DNA of 64,000 nucleotides from Dyadobacter sp. CY323 (GCF_021390245.1 NZ_JAJUXH010000010.1:1-64000); one strand, 5' to 3'; shown: positions 46,132 to 55,434, numbered from the stretch's first letter. Notes: generated by a model from the sequence alone, not told the origin. Numbers and translations are program-made.

Positions 46132-46476
46132 TTTTTCTGTTTTTGTAGTTAAACATTTGTTTTGTTACTGGCCACAAAAAAAGCCTTTGTTTCATGAATA
46201 AAGCCTTAATAGTGAGCGCGTGGACGCTAGCGGTTATTCCTCGGTAAAAAGAGCAACGTCTTAACCGAATAGTAATTTTCGTATAGTAGCTATTACTAAT
46301 ATTGGCTTTCGATATAGATTATTATTGACTGTTTGTTTCTTATAAATATTTTCTGGAATATGTCGAGCTAATACTAGTTTGAAGTAAGATTATGCTTTTA
46401 ATTGTCTTGATAGAATAAAAAAACCGCCTCAGAAATCTGAGACGGCGCGGCAATAATACAATATCAGAGGTATTTG
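46132..46476 (-). other. Non-coding gap: duplicated upstream region of the lipoprotein pair
   Basis: The 345 bp contain no gene. The part next to the start of paralogue 1 (46132-46320) matches the region in front of paralogue 2 (47254-47440). Shared blocks on the plus strand include TTTTGTAGTTAAACA, GTTACTGGC-ACAAAA, CGGTTATTCC-CGGTAAA and TAGTAGCTA. The far end holds the terminator of paralogue 2. The conserved blocks may be promoter or regulator sites, or may simply reflect recent duplication. Confidence 0.7.
46415..46446 (-). terminator. Terminator of lipoprotein paralogue 2
   Basis: On the minus strand CCGTCTCAGA and TCTGAGGCGG pair with one mismatch over ten bases, followed by a run of seven T. 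It lies about 30 bp after the stop of the gene at 46477. Confidence 0.8.
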
Positions 46477-47253
46477 CTATAATTTGACGGGTCCTACTTG
46501 AATCGCCTCTTTGACCGAATTCGGATCTACAAAGAGGTGAATATAAGAGTATACATCACCCTGCTTGGTTAGACCTGAGAACCAAAATTTAGCATCACTT
46601 TTCGTCGGGGTAAACGTGATCGTTTTCTTAACCCACACCGCTTCTTTCCCGGTCAAATCGACATTGACATTAACTACCCCGGAGTTGGTGTAAGGATAAA
46701 GCTTTATTTCAGCTGATTTTGCATAAACAGGCTTTGTATTGGCATTTAGCACTCGGTTGGTGATTGTTGTTGCCACATAGATGGTAGCCGAATATGTTTT
46801 TCCAGGCTTCAAATTCATGATCGTGGTAAACACATACGATCTTTTGTTTACTTCCGCCGCAACCGAAGTGAAGCTTCTTACTGTCAACATGGAATTGGCT
46901 GTTACATTGGAAGGCACCGGAGCCAACGGCTTGATCCATTTGTTTTCCGCATACCATTGTCCCCACAGCGAGGTCAATGATGAAGTTCCCGTAGGGATTC
47001 CTGTGAGGTCATTCGGCGTGGTGATACCTCTTTCCCAATACCTTGGATAAGAATTAAAATTTACGATTCCGTCGGTTGTTGTTGGAAAAAAGGGTAACAC
47101 TTCGTCCTCTTCAGCATTTGTTTTCAAGCTCGAATGCACGTTTGTACTCTCCATTGCTGGCTCAGGAGTTACAGCGTTTTCTTTCGAGCAGCTGGTCATC
47201 ATCATGACGCAAGCCAGGCCCAGACCTATTGGTAATTTTTGTACTAATTTCAT
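46477..47253 (-). CDS. Putative lipoprotein, tandem paralogue 2
   Basis: A 258-residue lipoprotein (LACVMMMTSCSKEN; Cys about 22). It shares its leader, PTGTSSLTSLWGQ, LKPGKTYSATIYVATT, EAVWVKKTITF and YSYIHLFVDPNSVKE with paralogue 1. The mature part is predicted beta-rich and has no recognisable enzyme motif. The region 47254-47544 beyond it (291 bp) contains the duplicated upstream sequence and no gene. Function unknown; both are single-gene units judging from their separate terminators. Confidence 0.75.
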   Translation of the reverse strand: MKLVQKLPIGLGLACVMMMTSCSKENAVTPEPAMESTNVHSSLKTNAEEDEVLPFFPTTTDGIVNFNSYPRYWERGITTPNDLTGIPTGTSSLTSLWGQWYAENKWIKPLAPVPSNVTANSMLTVRSFTSVAAEVNKRSYVFTTIMNLKPGKTYSATIYVATTITNRVLNANTKPVYAKSAEIKLYPYTNSGVVNVNVDLTGKEAVWVKKTITFTPTKSDAKFWFSGLTKQGDVYSYIHLFVDPNSVKEAIQVGPVKL

Positions 47254-47544
47254 TTTTTTCTGATTTTGTAGTTAAACAATTGATTTTAGTTACTGGCTAC
47301 AAAACAAGACTTTTGGTGCAGAGTAGGCATTTAAAATGAGCACATGGAGGGTATCGGTTATTCCGTGGTAAATCAGGAATTACTTTCCCTAACTAGTATT
47401 TTTCTAATAGTAGCTAGTACGGCCACAACCTTCCATTTACATCGACATAAGATTAAATAGCCTTTGGCGGAATGTATGAATGAGATGCATTAGAGGAATA
47501 GAAAGTGGATGAAGAGAGGTGTAAACACCCTGACTTGGAGTACC

Positions 47545-50500
47545 TTACGCCTCTAAAACCAACTCCTCTCTCCTCTGCTGCTTTCTCGCCTTCCGACCCG
47601 CAAACCGCTCCTTAATGCGGTCCACTACGTAATAAACACTAGGAACAAGGAATATGGTCAGCAGCAATGAACTGGTCAGACCACCGATAATCACCCAGGC
47701 CATACCGTTTTTTACTTCGGCTCCGTCGCCGGAGGCTAATGCGATGGGTAACATACCGGCGATCATGGCGATGGTGGTCATCAGGATTGGGCGGAGACGT
47801 TCTTTGCCGGCTTCGATCAGTGCGTCTTTCAATGCGTGGCCTTCTTCTTTGAGCTGATTGGTGAAATCGACGATCAGGATCGCGTTTTTGGCTACCAGAC
47901 CGAGGAGCATGATCATCCCTACGATGGAGAAGATGGTCAGGCTTTCCATGGTTAATGCCAATGCAGTCAATGCGCCGACCAATGCGACCGGGATTGAGAA
48001 CAATACGACGAATGGGTAAATGGTACTTTCGTAAAGCGCGACCATGATCAGGTAAATGAGCACGATACCGAGTACGAGCGCCAAGCCCAGGCTTCCGAAT
48101 GCGTCGGCCTGGTTTTTCAGGTCACCGCGGTATTCGATGAAAACGCCTTCCGGTAATTTCACACTCGCCATTTTTGCCTGAATGTCGGCACCGATAGAAC
48201 CGGATGGACGGCCAATTACCTGTGAGTTAATGGTGATAGACGACAGACGGTCGATACGCTGCAAAACGCTCTCTCCCATTCCTTCGCGGATTGTCGCGAA
48301 TTGTGACAGTTCGAACGCCTGGCCTGCACTGTTTACAAAACTCAGGTGACGGATATCGTCGGCGCTGGAACGGTTGAACTGGTCTAATGTGACCATAATG
48401 TCGTATTCCTTGCCATTTTCCTTGAATTTCGAACGGTCGTCGCCGCGGAATGCAGTTTGCAATGCTGCTCCTACTTCGGCGGCATTGATGCCTAATTGAG
48501 ACATCTTTTCACGATCAAGCTGTACACCAACTTCCGGTTTCGGATCGTCGACGGAGTAATCTACGTTGGCTGTTCCCGGTATCGAAGCCACAACTTCTTT
48601 CACCTGTGCAGCGGTTTTACGGATTGTCGCCATATCGGTTCCTTTTACTGCAACCTGGATCGGCGCCTGATTGGCATTACCGGTGATGGAAGTTGGAGCA
48701 ACCGTCACTTTTACGCCAGGAATTTGCAAGATCTCTTTTTGGATTTGCGTTCCAAAACCTTCTGCTGACATGGGGCGCTCTGCTTTGTCGACCAATTGAA
48801 CTGTCAAATCGGCAATGTTACCGCTTGATGTAGTTCCTAAACCGGTACTGCTATAACCGACATTGGTAAATACTTTGGTCACTTCTTTTCTTGCCAAAAG
48901 CATTTTCTCAACGCGCTGTGCAACCTGGTTTGTCTGGTAAACGGACGCAGTCGGTGCCAGTTCAAGTGACACATTCAGCTCGCCGCGGTCACTTTGCTGC
49001 ATAAATGCTGCTCCGATAAAACCTCCCGGAACCAATGCGATGGAGCCAACGATCAATGCAATAGCAAGAATAAAAACATATCTTTTGTGACCCAAAACCC
49101 AGGTCAGCATTCTGCCGTACTCGTTTTTGATATTATCCAAAAACCTTTCAAAACCCAGGTTCAGCCTGCCCCACAGAGAATTTTTATCCAAAACCTCAAT
49201 CTTACCAAAACGCGAAGCCAAAAGCGGCGTCAATGTAAAGGAGACGAACAAACTCATCAATGTGGAGAACACTACGACAAGCGAGAATTCTCTCAGAATG
49301 TTACCGATCAAACCGGAAGTCATTGCGAGCGGTACGAAAACCACGACATCGACCAATGTAATTGCGAGCGCTGTAAACCCGATTTCGGCTCGTCCGTCTA
49401 ATGCGGCCTGCCACCTGCTTTTGCCCATTTCCATGTGGCGGTTGATGTTTTCTAAAACCACAATCGAGTCATCGACGAGGATACCCACTACCAGCGAAAG
49501 CGCCATTAATGTCATCAAATTGAGCGAAAAACCTAAAAGGCTCATCAAAATGAAGGTCGGGATCATGGAAGAAGGCAATGCGACCAAGATGAACATTGAG
49601 CTGCGGACACTGTGCAGGAATAGCAACATCACGACGGATACGATCAAAACCGCAAGTCCAAGGTCAAATACCACCGCGTCGGCCGAGGCCAATGTGTAAA
49701 TCGATTGGTCAGATGCAATGTTGAATTTCAAGCCTGATGAAGCATACTGTTTTTCCAAAGTAGTCAAACGCTCACGCGTCAATTTACTCACATCCACTGC
49801 ATTCGCATCAGATTGTTTCTGAATCTGCAAAGCTACAGACGGGCGACCGTTAATGTGGTTCACCGCAGTAGCGTCGGCCGTGCCGTCATATACTTCGGCA
49901 ATATCTTTCAAAAAGATCTGCCCGCCAGTTGTGTTACGACCGACAATTACATTTCTCAAATTCTCTACAGTTGTCAGTTTGGCATCAAAACGGATCGAAA
50001 GCTGATCTTCCTGCGTTTTTACCTGACCCGCTGGGTATGAAGTATTTGCATTATTAATCGCTGCGGAAACCTGCGCAATTGATAGGCGATATGCCTTCAA
50101 TTTATCCTGACTAATATTAACCTGAATCTGGCGCTCCGTTCCACCAATGATCGTTACCTGACCTACGCCACTTACGTTCGAAAGCTGTGGTTTCAGTTTA
50201 TCATCAATCAAGTCATACAATGCTGACGGCGACATATTTGCAGTCACACCCATTCTCAATACCGGGATTTCGTCGGTAGAAAATTTGTTAATTACCGGAC
50301 GGTCGGCATCGTCGGGCAATAATGAAATCACCTGCTCAACTTTGCGCTGCGCTTCCTGCTGTGCCAAATCAACGCTGATACCTTGTTTCAACTGGATAAT
50401 GACAGATGAAACACCTTCCTGAGAAGTAGAGTTGATCTGGTCCAAACCTTCGATCGCCGAAACGGCGTCTTCAATGTGTTTGGTAACATTGGTTTCAACT

Positions 50501-50673
50501 TCATCCGCAGCCGCGCCACGGTAAGTTGTCATTACACTCACAACATTGGCCTCAAACTTAGGTAACAAGTTGTAGGACAATTGTTTATAGCTGATCACAC
50601 CAAATAGTATCAACACCGTGAATACTACTATGATGAAGAGCGGTCTTTTTACTGCTACTTCGGTGATTGACAT
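47545..50673 (-). CDS. RND family multidrug/solute efflux pump, inner membrane permease (HAE1/AcrB-like)
   Basis: A 1042-residue proton-driven exporter with twelve transmembrane spans in the usual 1+5/1+5 arrangement and two large periplasmic loops. The N terminus ITEVAVKRPLFIIVVF is typical. The proton-relay Asp pair of TM4 is in VVGILVDDSIVVLENINRHM near 400. The central GGFIGAAFMQQSDRGELNVSLEL and the TM10-11 region (LLGLVAKNAILIVDFTNQLKEEGHALKDAL) are intact. The charged tail (RKARKQQRREELVLEA) is cytoplasmic. It is the last gene of the marR-tolC-adaptor-pump operon and starts 25 bp after the adaptor stop. Confidence 0.95.
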   Translation of the reverse strand: MSITEVAVKRPLFIIVVFTVLILFGVISYKQLSYNLLPKFEANVVSVMTTYRGAAADEVETNVTKHIEDAVSAIEGLDQINSTSQEGVSSVIIQLKQGISVDLAQQEAQRKVEQVISLLPDDADRPVINKFSTDEIPVLRMGVTANMSPSALYDLIDDKLKPQLSNVSGVGQVTIIGGTERQIQVNISQDKLKAYRLSIAQVSAAINNANTSYPAGQVKTQEDQLSIRFDAKLTTVENLRNVIVGRNTTGGQIFLKDIAEVYDGTADATAVNHINGRPSVALQIQKQSDANAVDVSKLTRERLTTLEKQYASSGLKFNIASDQSIYTLASADAVVFDLGLAVLIVSVVMLLFLHSVRSSMFILVALPSSMIPTFILMSLLGFSLNLMTLMALSLVVGILVDDSIVVLENINRHMEMGKSRWQAALDGRAEIGFTALAITLVDVVVFVPLAMTSGLIGNILREFSLVVVFSTLMSLFVSFTLTPLLASRFGKIEVLDKNSLWGRLNLGFERFLDNIKNEYGRMLTWVLGHKRYVFILAIALIVGSIALVPGGFIGAAFMQQSDRGELNVSLELAPTASVYQTNQVAQRVEKMLLARKEVTKVFTNVGYSSTGLGTTSSGNIADLTVQLVDKAERPMSAEGFGTQIQKEILQIPGVKVTVAPTSITGNANQAPIQVAVKGTDMATIRKTAAQVKEVVASIPGTANVDYSVDDPKPEVGVQLDREKMSQLGINAAEVGAALQTAFRGDDRSKFKENGKEYDIMVTLDQFNRSSADDIRHLSFVNSAGQAFELSQFATIREGMGESVLQRIDRLSSITINSQVIGRPSGSIGADIQAKMASVKLPEGVFIEYRGDLKNQADAFGSLGLALVLGIVLIYLIMVALYESTIYPFVVLFSIPVALVGALTALALTMESLTIFSIVGMIMLLGLVAKNAILIVDFTNQLKEEGHALKDALIEAGKERLRPILMTTIAMIAGMLPIALASGDGAEVKNGMAWVIIGGLTSSLLLTIFLVPSVYYVVDRIKERFAGRKARKQQRREELVLEA

Positions 50674-50698
50674 TTCTTGATTCGTTTACTGATGAATA

Positions 50699-51751
50699 CT
50701 ATTTGGTAACATTAACCGCAGCCCCGTCGCTCAGGTTGATCTGGCCGGTTGTGATCACCGTCTCGCCTGATTTCAAACCTCCCAAAACTTCCACATTGTC
50801 GCCTAACTCGCGGCCTACCTGAATGTTACGTCTTTTTGCAACTCCATTTTCCACGGCATACACATAAGGATTACGCACGCTTTCTACCAATGCACTTCTC
50901 GGGATCAGCAATGCCTGCTGGCTGCTTTTCTGGCTAAACTCAACAGTTACGAAGGTTCCTGCGCGCAATTGATTGGCATTTTTGATTACGATTTCCACCG
51001 GATAGTTATGCGATTCGTCACCCTGCGGAGCAATGTATGAGATCGTACCGTCTATCTTTTTATCAGGAAAAACACTTGAACCTACCTTTACATGCTGGCC
51101 TTCTTTCAATTTGTAAACATCATTCTCGGAGATCATTACCTGCACTTTCAGGCGTGAAACATCGAGAATCGTTCCTAATGAGGTACCTACATTGACAAAC
51201 TCCCCCGGTTCAATGTTCTTTTTGATCACGCGACCGCTGATCGGCGCTGCTACTACTGCATCGTTGATCTGCTGTTTGATCTGCTCAGCCTGGTTCAATG
51301 CATTTTCGTAGTTGTATTTCGTATCGTTCACCTGCACTTCTGTTGCTGCATTTCCAGCCAGAAGCTTGTTGTAACGATCTGTATCTTTTTTCAATTTGTT
51401 GATATTCAATTCGGTGGCTTGCAGTGAAAGTTCTTTCAACTTGCTATCCACTTTCACGAGCGTCGCACCCTGCGAAACGTAGCTTCCGAGGTCATATTTA
51501 ACCGACAAAACCTTACCAGCCGAAGTCGCCATAATCTCGGCTTCCTTGAATGGGATCAGGCTACCGGTACGCACCAGCTGCTGATCGGTGCTGCCTTCTT
51601 TTACTGCCACCGCAGTTACCGGAATGGTTACGTTTTTGTTATCCGGCATTACTTTCTTCGCGTCCATCTTGGACTTGTTCGCTACCAGGCGGAAGCCGAT
51701 CAGGAGTCCGATGATGACGATGGAGCTTATGATGATTATTTTCCTTTTCAT
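50699..51751 (-). CDS. RND efflux periplasmic adaptor (membrane fusion protein)
   Basis: A 350-residue adaptor linking the pump to the TolC-like channel. An N-terminal membrane anchor (KIIIISSIVIIGLLIGFRLV) precedes the barrel-sandwich/lipoyl half-motifs (AEIMATSAGKVLSVKYDLGSYVSQGATLVKVD near 70-100 and VVAAPISGRVIKKNIEPGEFVNVGTSLGTILD near 170-200). These flank a coiled-coil hairpin (about 105-165). Beta-barrel and membrane-proximal domains follow (GSSVFPDKKIDGTISYIAP, LIPRSALVE). It has no lipobox. Gene order and spacing tie it to the pump. Confidence 0.94.
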   Translation of the reverse strand: MKRKIIIISSIVIIGLLIGFRLVANKSKMDAKKVMPDNKNVTIPVTAVAVKEGSTDQQLVRTGSLIPFKEAEIMATSAGKVLSVKYDLGSYVSQGATLVKVDSKLKELSLQATELNINKLKKDTDRYNKLLAGNAATEVQVNDTKYNYENALNQAEQIKQQINDAVVAAPISGRVIKKNIEPGEFVNVGTSLGTILDVSRLKVQVMISENDVYKLKEGQHVKVGSSVFPDKKIDGTISYIAPQGDESHNYPVEIVIKNANQLRAGTFVTVEFSQKSSQQALLIPRSALVESVRNPYVYAVENGVAKRRNIQVGRELGDNVEVLGGLKSGETVITTGQINLSDGAAVNVTK

Positions 51752-51783
51752 TTTAATGTTGAATGAGTAAATGAATGATTTGA

Positions 51784-51830
51784 ATTGTCACATTGAGCGA
51801 ACCGGGCCGCCGGGCGGCCGAAATGTTGAC
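51784..51830. repeat. Palindromic repeat family B, degenerate copy
   Basis: ATTGTCACATTGAGCG is followed by CCGGGCCGCCGGGC and then a broken right arm (AAATGTTGAC). The same parts occur as a near-perfect palindrome at 53899-53946. It lies between tolC and the adaptor gene. Next to it, 51826-51885 is a low-complexity run of AATGACC-type repeats. The gap could carry attenuation within the efflux operon. Confidence 0.6.
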
Positions 51831-51887
51831 GACTAATGACTTAATGACTATAAATGACCCAATGACCATCAATGACCCAATGGCTTT

Positions 51888-53234
51888 TTACGGCAATGCT
51901 GTATAAAAATCGTTAAGCGTTCCCAGTGACTGTTCGATGCCCAGTTGTGCCTGGTAGTAGCTCAGCATAGAGTTGATATAATTGCTTTGGGCTTCTTTAT
52001 AGGAAGTTTCAGCATTGAGCAGGTCGGATAACGGGATCGTTCCTTCTCTATATTGCAGCGTGGTTACATCGTACACTTCCTTCGCCAGGTTTACGTTGCT
52101 TTCGTCATTTGTCAGATTGAGTTTGGCTTTTTGAAGCTGTGTCGTCGCATTGTTGTTCTGCAACTCGTAATTCTGTGTGTTGAGTTTCAATTGTTCCTGC
52201 TGCGTCATTAGGTTCAGGTCCGCCTGTTTATATTGCGCATCTCTTCTGAAACTGTCGAAAATCGGGATTGTCAATTTCAAACCAACTGCACCGTAGCTAA
52301 ACCAGTTTCCCCAGGATTCACCCAATTGGCTTCCCAGTGCCTGCATACCATAGCGGCCGTATATTGAAACTTTGGGCAAATAACCTGCCTTAATGCGGTC
52401 TTTTTCAATTTGTTGCAATTGCATGTTCACGTTCTGGATCTTGAAATCGGTCAGATTAGAAGCTTCAAATGGTCCTGGCTCAATCAGTTTGAATGGTTTG
52501 TTCAGCGGATTATCCGTCAATTCCAGTTGTTCCGAAAGCGGCATTCCCATTTGGAATTTCAGCTGATTGTTAGCGAGGATCAGATTACTTTCCGCTAATG
52601 TCAATTGTGACTGAATGTTGTTCAAACTCACTTTCGTACGATCGTAATCCACTTTTTTGATCACACCATTGTCCAGTTGCAATTGCAGCGTACCCAGGAT
52701 TTTAGTGGTTTTTTCGAGGTTATCTTTTAAAAGATCGATCTGTGCATTGGTTACAAATACCTGATAATAAGCGTTTGTAATATTGTAAATGATCGTCTCT
52801 TTCGTCTTCCGCGAGTTCAATTCTGCATTCGCAATGTTTGGCTTGTTTGCCTTGATACCCGCCAAAAGCTGCTGATCGAAGATCACCTGATCCGCCTGGG
52901 CCGAAACGTTGGTCGTATACTTGGTACCTAATGCAACCCGGCGATCTTCACCTCCAAACAATGCACCCGGAAGTACGGTCGATTGCAGTTTAAGGTTATC
53001 ATCGAGCGCGCCATTACCTGCAACTTGCGGCAAATAATAAGATAATGCCTCCCGCGACTGCTCGTTTGCAACGCTTTCCTTATACTGGGCAATTTTAACA
53101 TTGCTGTTGTTCTTGATCCCGTAAGCAATGCAATCCTTTAAAGTCAGCTTGGTCGTCTGCGCCGACGCTGCGTCAGCGATCAGTACCAATGCAAGGAGTG
53201 CCCATATCTGTTTCAAATTCATTGGATTTTTCAT
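51888..53234 (-). CDS. TolC family outer membrane efflux channel
   Basis: A 448-residue outer-membrane factor. A signal peptide (LLALVLIADAASAQT) is followed by two repeated helical/strand halves. These show as LTLKDCIAYGIKNNSNVKIAQY near 30, NITNAYYQVFVTNAQIDLLKDNLEKT near 150, YGAVGLKLTIPIFDSFRRDAQYKQADLNL near 320 and VYDVTTLQYREGTIPLSDLLNAETSYKEAQSNY near 385. All are standard for the family, and length is usual. It is the first structural gene of the efflux operon; a candidate MarR site lies between marR and its start. Confidence 0.93.
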   Translation of the reverse strand: MKNPMNLKQIWALLALVLIADAASAQTTKLTLKDCIAYGIKNNSNVKIAQYKESVANEQSREALSYYLPQVAGNGALDDNLKLQSTVLPGALFGGEDRRVALGTKYTTNVSAQADQVIFDQQLLAGIKANKPNIANAELNSRKTKETIIYNITNAYYQVFVTNAQIDLLKDNLEKTTKILGTLQLQLDNGVIKKVDYDRTKVSLNNIQSQLTLAESNLILANNQLKFQMGMPLSEQLELTDNPLNKPFKLIEPGPFEASNLTDFKIQNVNMQLQQIEKDRIKAGYLPKVSIYGRYGMQALGSQLGESWGNWFSYGAVGLKLTIPIFDSFRRDAQYKQADLNLMTQQEQLKLNTQNYELQNNNATTQLQKAKLNLTNDESNVNLAKEVYDVTTLQYREGTIPLSDLLNAETSYKEAQSNYINSMLSYYQAQLGIEQSLGTLNDFYTALP

Positions 53235-53257
53235 GTAATAATTGTGGCTAAACTTTT

Positions 53258-53294
53258 AATGGTTGACCTATCTACTGGTGACATATCAACCATT
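53258..53294. promoter_or_regulatory. Candidate MarR operator upstream of tolC
   Basis: AATGGTTGA (53258-53266) and TCAACCATT (53286-53294) are perfect inverted arms 19 bp apart, lying between the marR stop and the tolC start. The right half, ACATATCAACC, closely matches the half-site ATATATCAACC of the palindrome in the marR promoter. This supports one protein binding both, namely the MarR regulator encoded here. Confidence 0.6.
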
Positions 53295-53307
53295 TCACTA
53301 AAATTTT

Positions 53308-53733
53308 TTATTTTTCAATGACTGTGAGCACCCTATCCAGAAAACCAATAAAAGTCTTCCTTTCATCTTCCGAAAAGTGCTCCATAATTTGATTATTAAA
53401 TGCAATGGCTAATGTCTGAATACGCTCGCAGACAAACTTTCCGCTCGGTGTTAACGAGATCATATTCTTTCTTTTGTCCTCGATATCACTTTCAATTTTC
53501 AAAAACCCATCTTTATGTAATGTCTGCACAGAACGCTGAATGCCTGCTTTATCTTTTTGAAGCACATTCGCAATGTCCTGCTGGGTCATCGCATTAACTT
53601 GAAAATATACAACCATCAGAATCGGCAATTGTTCAGCAAGGACTGGAATTCCTTCATTCACCAATTCAGAGTTCATTTTTTTGAAAACCGATTTAGTAAC
53701 AGCCCCCAGCTTAAACTGCAGAGAGTTTTTCAT
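53308..53733 (-). CDS. MarR family transcriptional regulator of the efflux operon
   Basis: A winged-helix repressor of about 141 residues read from the ATG at 53731-53733 (MKNSLQFKLG). The frame goes on to an ATG at 53776-53778 (156 residues), but a very good promoter ends only five bases before that codon, so the inner start leaves a normal leader; a leaderless message from the outer start is the alternative. The winged-helix part is clear: MTQQDIANVLQKDKAGIQRSVQTLHKDGFLKIESDIEDKRKNMISLTPSG. It heads the tolC-adaptor-pump operon and probably represses it and itself in response to a pump substrate. Confidence 0.9.
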   Translation of the reverse strand: MKNSLQFKLGAVTKSVFKKMNSELVNEGIPVLAEQLPILMVVYFQVNAMTQQDIANVLQKDKAGIQRSVQTLHKDGFLKIESDIEDKRKNMISLTPSGKFVCERIQTLAIAFNNQIMEHFSEDERKTFIGFLDRVLTVIEK

Positions 53734-53782
53734 TTCTTCTCTCAGATTTTCCCATTTATTAACTGCTGCATTTACCATAGTA

Positions 53783-53814
53783 CAAATGTAGATTGTGTTG
53801 ATATATCAACCAAA
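53783..53814 (-). promoter_or_regulatory. marR promoter with operator palindrome between its boxes
   Basis: On the minus strand TTTG (53814-53811), a 20-bp spacer and TACATTTG (53790-53783) match the Bacteroidota -33/-7 pattern. The spacer contains the perfect 14-bp palindrome GTTGATATATCAAC at 53797-53810. A dimer bound there would block RNA polymerase, as expected for autorepression by the MarR protein. Confidence 0.75.
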
Positions 53815-53898
53815 TTTTTTCAGGAAAAGTTTTTGAGTGGAAAAAATTGTAGGATGAGTGGTTTACGATCAATGCCTGCCAGGTGCAACGTTAAAAAA

Positions 53899-53946
53899 AT
53901 TGTCACCCTGAGCGCACCGGGCCGCCGGGCCGCTCAGGGTGACAAT
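53899..53946. repeat. Palindromic repeat family B, near-perfect copy; possible terminator of the M48 gene
   Basis: ATTGTCACCCTGAGCG (53899-53914) and CGCTCAGGGTGACAAT (53931-53946) are perfect 16-bp arms. The 16-bp middle CACCGGGCCGCCGGGC is itself GC-rich. It begins 18 bp past the stop of the M48 peptidase gene, where it could end transcription; A-rich sequence on the plus strand (T-rich on the minus strand) follows. A degenerate copy is at 51784. Confidence 0.75.
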
Positions 53947-53964
53947 ACGTCCTTTAACTTAAAA

Positions 53965-55434
53965 CTACCTTCCCAGCGTCTTGATCAACATTCCTTTCGT
54001 TACTTTATCCGAAAGCGACATTCCATTGATGATTGCCAGTTCGTCCATTTGCTTGTCCTGCTGGTTGTTGTCTTTCAAAGCGTCTTTCAGAGAACCGTCG
54101 CGTTGTACGGTTTTAATACGGATACGATCGGGTTGGCGGTTCAGTATGTTTCCGTCTGTTACCGACTTAAAGCCTTGTGCTATGGATTTAAACTGATTTA
54201 CATTCCCACCAAAATTTGCCGCAGCCGCCACACCGTGGATCGCGTAAATATTGCCGCCGTATTGGATCAGCCATGTTGCAACCTGGATCGAATTCTGAGT
54301 TGGAGCAGCTTGCTGACCGGTTTGCGATTGCGCAACTTGTGTCGAAATCATGGCAATGGCCGGATTGCCATTGATGGACGTTTTGTTGTTTTCGGACACT
54401 TGTAAGCTATAATTTTTGATTACCGCCTGAGCGGCTTCCTCCAACGTCTTTCCCGGTGCAATGGTAAAAAGAACCATGGATTTTCCATCCTTCGCGGCCA
54501 TCTGGAATTGGGCAGGGGAATTTTCGTACTGCCAGCCACTTGGAACGGGAAACTGTAATTTCAGCTCAGGATGATAAAACGTATGATTTTCTACAAAACC
54601 CTGTTTCGGATCTGTTCCATAAATGATACCTTCAATTTTACGCAGGTAGGCATCGCGGTTCACATTATACTTGGCGGGATGTTCTTTTTGATACTCCGTC
54701 GCCAACTTTTCCACTTTTGTTTGTCTGCCGCCCGGATCCGGGTGAGTTGACTGGAAGGTCGGGATGGTTTGACCGCCGGTTTCGCTTATTTTTTTCAGCG
54801 TACCAAAGAAATCCGCCATCTGATGGGCGTCGTAACCGATTTTGCTCGAATACTCTACTCCAATCTTATCCGATTCCGTTTCGTGCTCACGGCTATAGCT
54901 CAAAAGCAGCAAGCCCAGTGCTTGCTGCGTCTGATCTGCAAGTCCGCGCACCGTTTCGGAAAGCACCATTCCCGCCATTAATCCAACCTGACCAAAGATC
55001 TGTGACGTCTGCTGACGTGCCGAGTGCCTGGCTGTAATGTGCCCGATTTCATGGCCCAGTACTCCGGCAAATTCAGCTTCATTATTGAAATGTGCCATAA
55101 TCCCCCGTGTGAAGTATACGTAACCGCCGGGAACGGCAAATGCATTGACAACCGGGGAGTCTACAATAAAAAATTGGTAGGGAAGATCGGGGCGGTGAGA
55201 TATGTTTGCCATTGCCTTTCCTTTTTCATTAATAAAGGATTGCAGGTTTTTATCGTCGTAAATACCCATAGTGGCGACGATAGAGGGATGCGATTCGGCG
55301 CCGAGGGCAATCTCCTTTTCCTTGGACATAAAGATGATTTCCTTCTTGCCTGTTACGGGATTTTTAGAACATCCCGACAACAGGCTGATTGCCACAAAAC
55401 CTGTCAGAATGTGAAATTTAAATTTCATTTTCAT
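53965..55434 (-). CDS. M48 family zinc metalloprotease lipoprotein
   Basis: A 489-residue periplasmic or outer-membrane-attached protease with lipobox ISLLSGC (Cys22) followed by SKNPVTGKKE, typical of the BepA/LoiP-like group. The zinc site GHEIGHITARHSARQ has His128, Glu129 and His132, and SREHETESDKIG carries the third ligand near Glu187. LTQ-type processing of outer-membrane proteins is the known role of relatives. The C-terminal 200 residues (from about 290, QFPVPSGWQYENSPAQFQM) form an extra domain instead of the TPRs of BepA. The gene stands alone. Confidence 0.93.
   Translation of the reverse strand: MKMKFKFHILTGFVAISLLSGCSKNPVTGKKEIIFMSKEKEIALGAESHPSIVATMGIYDDKNLQSFINEKGKAMANISHRPDLPYQFFIVDSPVVNAFAVPGGYVYFTRGIMAHFNNEAEFAGVLGHEIGHITARHSARQQTSQIFGQVGLMAGMVLSETVRGLADQTQQALGLLLLSYSREHETESDKIGVEYSSKIGYDAHQMADFFGTLKKISETGGQTIPTFQSTHPDPGGRQTKVEKLATEYQKEHPAKYNVNRDAYLRKIEGIIYGTDPKQGFVENHTFYHPELKLQFPVPSGWQYENSPAQFQMAAKDGKSMVLFTIAPGKTLEEAAQAVIKNYSLQVSENNKTSINGNPAIAMISTQVAQSQTGQQAAPTQNSIQVATWLIQYGGNIYAIHGVAAAANFGGNVNQFKSIAQGFKSVTDGNILNRQPDRIRIKTVQRDGSLKDALKDNNQQDKQMDELAIINGMSLSDKVTKGMLIKTLGR

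Noticed and set aside
53557-54405. 282-residue plus-strand frame across marR and the M48 gene
   Set aside because: It runs antisense to two clear genes and through a repeat and promoter, and it resembles no family.
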